This document shows positions 13,304-17,406 of a stretch of DNA of 17,406 nt, piece by piece. A program made the translations under genes and the position numbers. This stretch comes from CAYNFH01 sp964396385 (lineage in GTDB: Bacteria > Armatimonadota > Chthonomonadetes > Chthonomonadales > CAJBBX01), in the NCBI GenBank assembly GCA_964396385.1, contig CAYNFH010000142.1, positions 1 through 17,406 on the forward strand, in the 5' to 3' direction. The notes beneath the pieces are model-generated. The model was not told the DNA's origin, did not search any database, and saw only the letters and a program-made list of their open reading frames with translations. The stretch's first letter is position 1, and each line of letters starts with the position of its first letter.

Positions 13304-16300
13304 CTAGGGCAGGCTGGCGAACTGGAGCATGCTGAACGTTCCGCCCGTGTAGATGCCCCGCAGGCTGAGCGACGCGGTCTGCCCCGTTGTGCCCACGGTC
13401 GAGCTGAACGTCAGCGAACCGCTGGAGGAAGTGCCGACCGCGATGCTCCCGAGGCTGAGGGTGCTGGGAGAGCCGCTCACCGCATTCTGAGTGGCGGTGT
13501 TCTTAAGTCGGGAGAAGTTCACGGTGACGTTATTGGCAACGGCATGGCCGCTGTTCGTCACCTTCACGTTTACCGTGATGTTGCCTCCCGACCGCGACAT
13601 CGTGACCGATACAGTCAGGCTCGGCTGGCCTATCACGTAGGTCAGCGCGTTGGACAGCCCTCCACCCGGCGACGGATTGCGGACGGAGACCTGCGCCGGG
13701 CCTGCCGCCGACACGTCCGCCGCGGCGATGCTGGCCGTGAGCTGGGACGACGAGACGAAGGTCGTGGTGCGGCTGGACCCATTCCACAGCACGGTAGCGC
13801 CTTTGACGAAGTTGCTGCCGTTCACTGTGAGCGTGAAAGCGGTGCCCTGGGCTCCGGAGGAGGGGGTGAGCGACCGCAGCCCGGGCACCGGCGCGGGAAG
13901 ATCTATCCGCCAGATGCCTCGCCCGTAGGTGGCGGCGTACAAGCTCCGCGTCCCCGGCACCGCCTTGACGTCGTTCACCTGGACGTTCGGCAGGCCCAGC
14001 GGCGCAGTTGCATTGTTCCAGGCGGTGCCCGCACTGGTGGTGGAGAAGACGCCGATGTCTGTAGCGACGTACATCACGTTGACCGGATCGTCGATGTCAA
14101 GCGCGATACCGTTGAGCGGAACGTGCGGTAGCGCCGTGGCCCCGGTCCCGCTGATGTCCACCCACGTGAGCGAGGGGGACGTGGTATTGTCGCATCGCCA
14201 CATATGGTCTTCGCCGGCATCGGTACCGGAGAGGCCCACGTAGATCTTGCTCGGATTGGACGGGTCAACCGCGATGCTGGTGATCGCATAGGTAGGCAGC
14301 GGAGTCGTGCCGGAGTTGATCTCCTGCCACGAAGTCCCGCCGTTCGTGCTCATCCAGAGCTCGCCTCGGTCGGAGCCGGTGTAGATCCGCTGGCTGTCGC
14401 TGGGCGCCACCGCGATGTAGCTGATGGTGCCGCCCGTAGAGAGAGCCTGCCCGCCGAGATCCGGCGTCCAGGACTTCGTCGCATTATCGTACTTCCACAG
14501 GTGGTTCGTTCCTGCATAGAGCACGCTCGGATTGGACGGATCCAGGGCGATCGGCGCAATGAACGCTACGTTCTCACCGCTGTTGTTGACCGTGTAGTCG
14601 TAGTTCTCGGTCTTCCATCCGTCGGTGGTTTGGTAGATCGGTTCCAGGTACTGCGAGGTCGTGTACTGCACCAGCGGGTTGGCCCGGTTAATCGCCACAA
14701 ACCCTCCGTCTCCGCCGCCCCAATCTGTCCAGTTCGCCAGGTCCCCGGTGCTCACCGGGGTGGCGTTATCCTGGCACCCCCCTACCAGGATGTTGGGGTT
14801 GGTCGGATGGGCATCCATCCGGTAGAACTGCGTGATACCCAGGTTCTGGCTCAGGCTGGTGTTGAACGATACGGTACCGGAAGACGGGTCGTACGCAAAG
14901 CCGTACACCCCGCCGTCGTTGCCAAACAGGCCCTGGTTCGGATTCAGCGGATCGAATGCCCAGGAGTGCTGGTCGTTGTGAGTCCGCGCGCTGTTGGAGA
15001 AAGTCTGGCCGACATCGACCCAGGAGGCGGTACCGGTCGGCGCCTGCGCGATGGTGATGAGACCGGCGTACAGCACGTCCGTGGGCACTCCGCCGACGTT
15101 CCGGCTGGAGGCGGCGAGGTATGCGTCGTAGTAGTACTGGCTCCAGTTGTAGCTGCCGCTTCCATTGGGGAAAGTGGCGGTAATATCCGTCCACGTCCCT
15201 CCGGCATCGGTGCTCTTGAAGATCTTGTTGTCCTCCGGCACCATCAGGTAGACGGTGTTCGGGTCCACCACAGAGGGGGCAATAGCCAGCGGATTGTAGT
15301 AGTCACGGGTGGTGGAAGGCGCGGTGAGCTGCGTCCACGTAGCTCCGCGGTCCGCGGACCGCCAGAGCTGCGGCCCCACCAGTCCACCGTCGATGGACGC
15401 GGCGGCGTAGTAGTAGCGCTGTCCGGACGCGCTCTTGGCGCCGTACTTCACGGCATCCCAGGGTGCGGAGGTGGAAAGTACCTGCGTCCAGGTGGTTCCG
15501 CCGTCCCTGGACTGCCAGATCTTTCCCCAGAACACGGGAAACCGTCCCGGAGCTACGGTGATGGTGTTGTGGTCCTCCGGATCGATGAGGATGTCCTTGA
15601 CGCACAGGCCGGCGAACTGGCTGCCGCCGATGACGGACCACGTGGTACCGCCGTCCGTGCTCTTCATGATGCCGAAGCCGAGTCCGCCGAACCCGTCGAA
15701 ATCGCCTGTTCCGACGTACAGGATGTTGCTGTTGGTGGGGTCTACCGCGATGCTGCTCACCTGCAGGCTCCGCCAGGCATCGCTCAGCGGGGCCCAGTGC
15801 GCGCCGGAGTCCGTGGACTTCCACAGCCCGCCGCCGGCCGCGCCCAGGTAGTAGGTTCCGGCGTGGGTCGGGTCGAACGCCAGCGCGTTCACGCGCCCGC
15901 TGATATTCCCCTGGCCATAGTAGATCTGGTAGGGTACCGGCAGGTTATGGGGTCCCATGAAGCTCCACTTGCTGCCCAGTCCGCGGGCGCCGAAACCGCC
16001 GCCCGCGCTGCCGATGATGGCGCGGGGCATCTGTGCCCGGTGCGCGATGCCGTCTGGGTAGACGGACCAATTGATGCTGTCATGGGGGAACGAGCGCTGG
16101 TGAAGGAAGTATAGGTAAGCGCCCCAAAAGTCCACGCCCGAGTCCTCTTCGCGCTCCATGGACTTCCCGTGGCCCGCGAAGCCTCTCCGGTGCGATCCAC
16201 GATCGGCTTCAGACTTCTTGTGGCTGGCATCCTCGTCTCTGGACTCGACCTTTCTCCTGAGCTCTTCTACATACTTGCGGAGCGCCGATTCGGATGCGGC

Positions 16301-16456
16301 CAGCGGGAGAGGGAGCTGTTTGGCGGCCGGGCCGACACCGCCTGAGTGGGGGGTTGAACCTCTCTGCCCCTGTACGGCGACAGCCGGACAGAGCGCCCCC
16401 AGGGCCACGAGTGTCCAGAGGTGCTGGCGCGGCGCCCGCGGAAACGATCCCGTCAT
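13304..16456 (-). CDS. Secreted Asp-box (BNR/sortilin-like) beta-propeller protein with IPT/TIG tail
   Basis: This 1050-residue protein has a signal peptide (about 1-31) followed by a charged helical stretch with EELRRKVESRDED (about 55-105). The body (about 160-850) is built of WD40/BNR-like repeats with many Asp-box motifs: LWKSTDSGAHW, IMKSTDGGTTW, IWQSRDGGTTW, LWRSADRGATW, IFKSTDAGGTW and LWMSTNGGTSW. Many repeats also carry VDPTNSN or DPSNPSVLYAG-type loops. Such proteins are sialidase/sortilin-type propellers that are often binding or glycan-active; no sialidase catalytic set is evident. Residues about 859-943 form an IPT/TIG domain and 945-1050 a CARDB-like sandwich ending SLRGIYTGGTFSMLQFASLP, closely matching the end of the protein at 10357-12906. 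The ATG at 16456 follows AAGGAGGT by four bases. Confidence 0.85.
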   Translation of the reverse strand: MTGSFPRAPRQHLWTLVALGALCPAVAVQGQRGSTPHSGGVGPAAKQLPLPLAASESALRKYVEELRRKVESRDEDASHKKSEADRGSHRRGFAGHGKSMEREEDSGVDFWGAYLYFLHQRSFPHDSINWSVYPDGIAHRAQMPRAIIGSAGGGFGARGLGSKWSFMGPHNLPVPYQIYYGQGNISGRVNALAFDPTHAGTYYLGAAGGGLWKSTDSGAHWAPLSDAWRSLQVSSIAVDPTNSNILYVGTGDFDGFGGLGFGIMKSTDGGTTWSVIGGSQFAGLCVKDILIDPEDHNTITVAPGRFPVFWGKIWQSRDGGTTWTQVLSTSAPWDAVKYGAKSASGQRYYYAAASIDGGLVGPQLWRSADRGATWTQLTAPSTTRDYYNPLAIAPSVVDPNTVYLMVPEDNKIFKSTDAGGTWTDITATFPNGSGSYNWSQYYYDAYLAASSRNVGGVPTDVLYAGLITIAQAPTGTASWVDVGQTFSNSARTHNDQHSWAFDPLNPNQGLFGNDGGVYGFAYDPSSGTVSFNTSLSQNLGITQFYRMDAHPTNPNILVGGCQDNATPVSTGDLANWTDWGGGDGGFVAINRANPLVQYTTSQYLEPIYQTTDGWKTENYDYTVNNSGENVAFIAPIALDPSNPSVLYAGTNHLWKYDNATKSWTPDLGGQALSTGGTISYIAVAPSDSQRIYTGSDRGELWMSTNGGTSWQEINSGTTPLPTYAITSIAVDPSNPSKIYVGLSGTDAGEDHMWRCDNTTSPSLTWVDISGTGATALPHVPLNGIALDIDDPVNVMYVATDIGVFSTTSAGTAWNNATAPLGLPNVQVNDVKAVPGTRSLYAATYGRGIWRIDLPAPVPGLRSLTPSSGAQGTAFTLTVNGSNFVKGATVLWNGSSRTTTFVSSSQLTASIAAADVSAAGPAQVSVRNPSPGGGLSNALTYVIGQPSLTVSVTMSRSGGNITVNVKVTNSGHAVANNVTVNFSRLKNTATQNAVSGSPSTLSLGSIAVGTSSSGSLTFSSTVGTTGQTASLSLRGIYTGGTFSMLQFASLP

Positions 16457-16460
16457 GGAG

Positions 16461-16468
16461 ACCTCCTT
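16461..16468 (-). promoter_or_regulatory. Consensus ribosome binding site
   Basis: AAGGAGGT on the minus strand, four bases before the ATG at 16456 of the propeller protein. It overlaps the stop of the broken upstream frame at 16467-16469. Confidence 0.85.
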
Positions 16469-16792
16469 ACGGTAGGGATAGATAGCTATTGTTGGTGAAT
16501 GCGGCTGCGGTTCTGAGGCGGCTGCGTCTCAACGACTCTATAGCTATCATACAGTGTCGGGCACGAACGCGCCGGATAGGGACTACCCAGGTATTCCACC
16601 TATCCGGTATGCTCGAGCCCGTAACCACGGCACCGGCGTACTCCGCCACTGTGTAGATTGTGATTCCGTCCGTAGGATCGACGGTCGTGGCGCCGTAGCC
16701 CCCCAACGGTTGCGTGAGCCGCCGAAGGTGTTGGTATAGGCGCCGAGGCCCGCTTTGAATGGGGTGATGGCCTGCAGGGTGCCGAGCGGGTT
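16467..16792 (-). pseudogene. Frameshifted remnant related to the 849-residue secreted protein
   Basis: Read on the minus strand, 16792-16703 encodes NPLGTLQAITPFKAGLGAYTNTF and GGSRNRW. After a shift of frame at a run of six G (16699-16704) the next frame encodes GGYGATTVDPTDG, IYTVAEYA and SSIPDRWNTWVVP to about 16575. Joined, these align with GTMKTITTMAPGQGSYSYGRWGDYS, STDPDDDMTLWTIQQYA and SYPDRWGTWILA of the protein at 10357-12906. One extra G would restore the frame. The IPT/TIG tail present in the full relative is absent; the frame runs through unrelated sequence to a stop at 16467. This is therefore a decayed or recombined copy, unless the missing base is a sequencing error, which would still leave it truncated. 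Confidence 0.7.
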
Positions 16793-17406
16793 CTGTTGCA
16801 CTGATACTGCGCGGTTGCGGGATTGTCCTGCCTGGCGGCTGCGATCCGCCATGGTGGCGAGCGCCATCTCCTGCCGCTGTGTCTCCGGCCGGTCCCGCAC
16901 CCTCTGCTGAAGGAGCCGCCGGAGGGTGACTGTATCGGCTGCGGCGATCACCGCCTCCTGAGAGCTCACTGTATGGCGCTGCTCCTCTTCCACCACAATT
17001 TGACGGAATTCCGTCAAATTGTCACTGTTTGAATCCATTGCTAGGGCGGAGCCGGATGCGGACGACCCGGACTCCTTGCCTGCAATGTTGGCGTCCCCCG
17101 AGAGCTCTGCTTTCGCCCGATTCGCGTCTCTCTGCGCTGCCAGCCGGGCACTCTGCATCTCACGGGGAAGCGGCCACCGCCGATCCGGCGGCAGCGTTCC
17201 GTCTGCTGCGTCCGCAAGGAATCGGAGGCGGACCTCCTCCGGTTCCGGCGCAAGCGCCTGGTATATGCCCCAGGAGAGGCCGGCGAGGCGCGCGCAGTAT
17301 GGAAACCGCTCGGCCACGTAGCCGTAGCGTCGGAGCGGCCTTCGGCCGCGGAGACGGAATGCGGCCCAGGTGCGGGGAAAGACCTCTCGCACGAGCCTCC
17401 GCGGCC
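16583..17406 (-). CDS. Partial chimeric gene: possible DNA-binding N-terminus fused to a secreted-protein remnant
   Basis: The minus-strand frame is open from the window edge to a stop at 16583 and continues upstream of the window. The N-terminal part has FPRTWAAFRLRGRRPLRRYG, then FPYCARLAGLSWGIYQALAP and EPEEVRLRFLADAADGTLPP. This resembles, from memory, helix-turn-helix-like plasmid or phage proteins with an LSWxxYxxLAP pattern; it is not a firm match. A middle helical, Gln/Arg-rich region (about 17030-16800) follows, and from 16792 the frame becomes the secreted-protein remnant described separately. A cytoplasmic-looking N-terminus in frame with an exported domain is biologically unlikely, so this is probably a rearrangement product. 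After the G tract at 16699-16704 the remaining residues of this frame are nonsense. A perfect 28-bp palindrome lies within the frame at 16995-17022. Confidence 0.45.
   Translation of the reverse strand, partial: PRRLVREVFPRTWAAFRLRGRRPLRRYGYVAERFPYCARLAGLSWGIYQALAPEPEEVRLRFLADAADGTLPPDRRWPLPREMQSARLAAQRDANRAKAELSGDANIAGKESGSSASGSALAMDSNSDNLTEFRQIVVEEEQRHTVSSQEAVIAAADTVTLRRLLQQRVRDRPETQRQEMALATMADRSRQAGQSRNRAVSVQQNPLGTLQAITPFKAGLGAYTNTFGGSRNRWGATAPRPSILRTESQSTQWRSTPVPWLRARAYRIGGIPG
16995..17022. repeat. Perfect 28-bp palindrome
   Basis: The half site ACAATTTGACGGAA (16995-17008) is exactly complementary to TTCCGTCAAATTGT (17009-17022), with no loop. It is more AT-rich than its surroundings. 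It could be a repressor operator, a recombination site or an inserted palindromic element. On the minus strand it is read in frame as part of NLTEFRQIV. Confidence 0.85.

Noticed and set aside
14204..16114. 636-residue plus-strand open frame opposite the propeller gene
   Set aside because: It is the complement of a GC-rich coding region; the minus strand has a signal peptide, repeated Asp-boxes and a consensus ribosome binding site, while this frame shows no domain logic.
16536..16556. TATGAT on the minus strand considered as a promoter for the propeller gene
   Set aside because: No -35-like hexamer at suitable spacing; the call would rest on the -10 alone.
16572..16607. CCGGATAGG/CCTATCCGG inverted repeat considered as a terminator
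   Set aside because: It falls in the conserved PDRWNTWVVP coding homology and has an 18-base loop and no T tract; it may only mark where homology ends.

Overview
The window is high-GC bacterial DNA from a diderm (outer-membrane) organism. The evidence is an LptF/LptG-family permease directly followed by an LptD/OstA-like outer-membrane protein. A Planctomycete-type cytochrome c domain, large exported beta-propeller proteins with IPT/TIG tails and many short repeats fit an Armatimonadota-like or other environmental phylum. The phylum is inference and cannot be settled from this sequence.

Layout. At the left edge, on the minus strand, is the 5' part of a PSCyt1-type cytochrome gene; its linker is encoded by 7-bp and 8-bp tandem repeats. 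A small two-helix membrane protein gene follows (656-952). Positions 953-1638 carry no gene but hold a structured family of palindromic repeats. From 1639 to 10282 six plus-strand genes are packed closely enough to form one transcription unit: an N-acyl-D-amino-acid deacylase, an alkaline-phosphatase-like domain fused to a polytopic membrane domain, rsfS, a TPR/TM2-like protein, an LptF/LptG permease and an LptD-like protein. A repeat-built hairpin at about 10290-10350 ends this unit against a convergent minus-strand gene.

The right part holds two minus-strand genes for large secreted proteins (10357-12906 and 13304-16456). Between them is a short plus-strand operon of tRNA-Glu(TTC) and tRNA-Leu(GAG), with a consensus promoter and a strong terminator hairpin. 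The two secreted proteins differ in their N-terminal parts but share a C-terminal IPT/TIG plus beta-sandwich module ending in nearly the same motif. Upstream of the second lies a broken relative of the first. Its tail is fused to an unrelated, possibly DNA-binding N-terminal region and disrupted by a frameshift at a six-base G tract.

Functionally, the LptF/LptD pair points to lipopolysaccharide export, RsfS to ribosome silencing, and the secreted proteins to surface or extracellular roles. The most unusual theme is the number of palindromic and tandem repeats inside or at the edges of reading frames: the linker of the cytochrome, an in-frame 80-bp inverted repeat in the membrane fusion gene, the octamer tract at the lptD-like start, and a perfect 28-bp palindrome in the partial right-edge gene.
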